A DNA stretch of 14,078 nucleotides. Origin: an uncultured Senegalimassilia sp. (GTDB taxonomy: Bacteria; Actinomycetota; Coriobacteriia; Coriobacteriales; Eggerthellaceae). The stretch covers positions 1-14,078 of the forward strand of contig CALEWN010000315.1 in NCBI GenBank assembly GCA_937925385.1. The letters run 5' to 3'. Shown here in pieces: positions 14,074 to 14,078 of the stretch. Below the pieces are notes generated by a model that did no database searches, was not told the origin of the DNA, and saw nothing but the letters and a program-made list of their open reading frames with translations. A program made the position numbers and the translations under genes. Position 1 is the first letter of the stretch. Every line of letters starts with the position of its first letter.

Positions 14074-14078
14074 GTTTG

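Overview
The window looks like chromosomal DNA from an anaerobic, high-GC actinobacterium of the Coriobacteriia, most likely an Eggerthellaceae member of the Slackia/Eggerthella type. This placement is inference. It rests on a Tat-exported DMSO-reductase-family molybdoenzyme with its own FeS, membrane and chaperone genes, oxygen-sensitive radical SAM enzymes, GTG starts and strong SD sites. No rRNA, tRNA, CRISPR array, insertion sequence or phage gene was seen. Almost all of the window is coding, in nine genes. || Region 1 (about 1-6485, + strand) is a respiratory molybdoenzyme locus. An AT-rich control region carries two 12-bp dyads nested in one 18-bp-armed inverted repeat, next to a good extended -10 promoter, followed by a structured leader. 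Then come a DmsC-like membrane anchor, a Tat-signal DmsA-like catalytic subunit, a DmsB-like four-cluster ferredoxin, a terminator-like hairpin, a TorD/DmsD-family chaperone, and a cysteine-rich radical SAM protein of unknown role 23 bases behind the chaperone. The anchor, FeS and catalytic subunits should form a quinol-linked reductase; its electron acceptor cannot be read from sequence. || Region 2 (6486-10860) starts with a very long palindrome between convergent genes. It then holds an Elp3-type radical SAM/GNAT enzyme (- strand) and, divergently, a cysteine desulfurase followed 4 bases later by a methyltransferase resembling eukaryotic Trm9/ABH8. Elp3 makes cm5U at tRNA position 34, Trm9 methylates it to mcm5U, and cysteine desulfurases supply sulfur for 2-thiolation, so this looks like a compact bacterial mcm5(s2)U34 module. 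This is the most interesting system in the window. One puzzle is that the second cysteine of the Elp3 CxxxCxxC cluster motif is glycine (residue 106). || Region 3 (10861-14078, - strand) is a BceAB-type ABC transporter, ATPase first, whose permease carries an extracellular domain of about 290 residues. Three CTTAC/GTAAG boxes at 11-bp intervals upstream suggest control by a dimeric response regulator encoded beyond the right edge.
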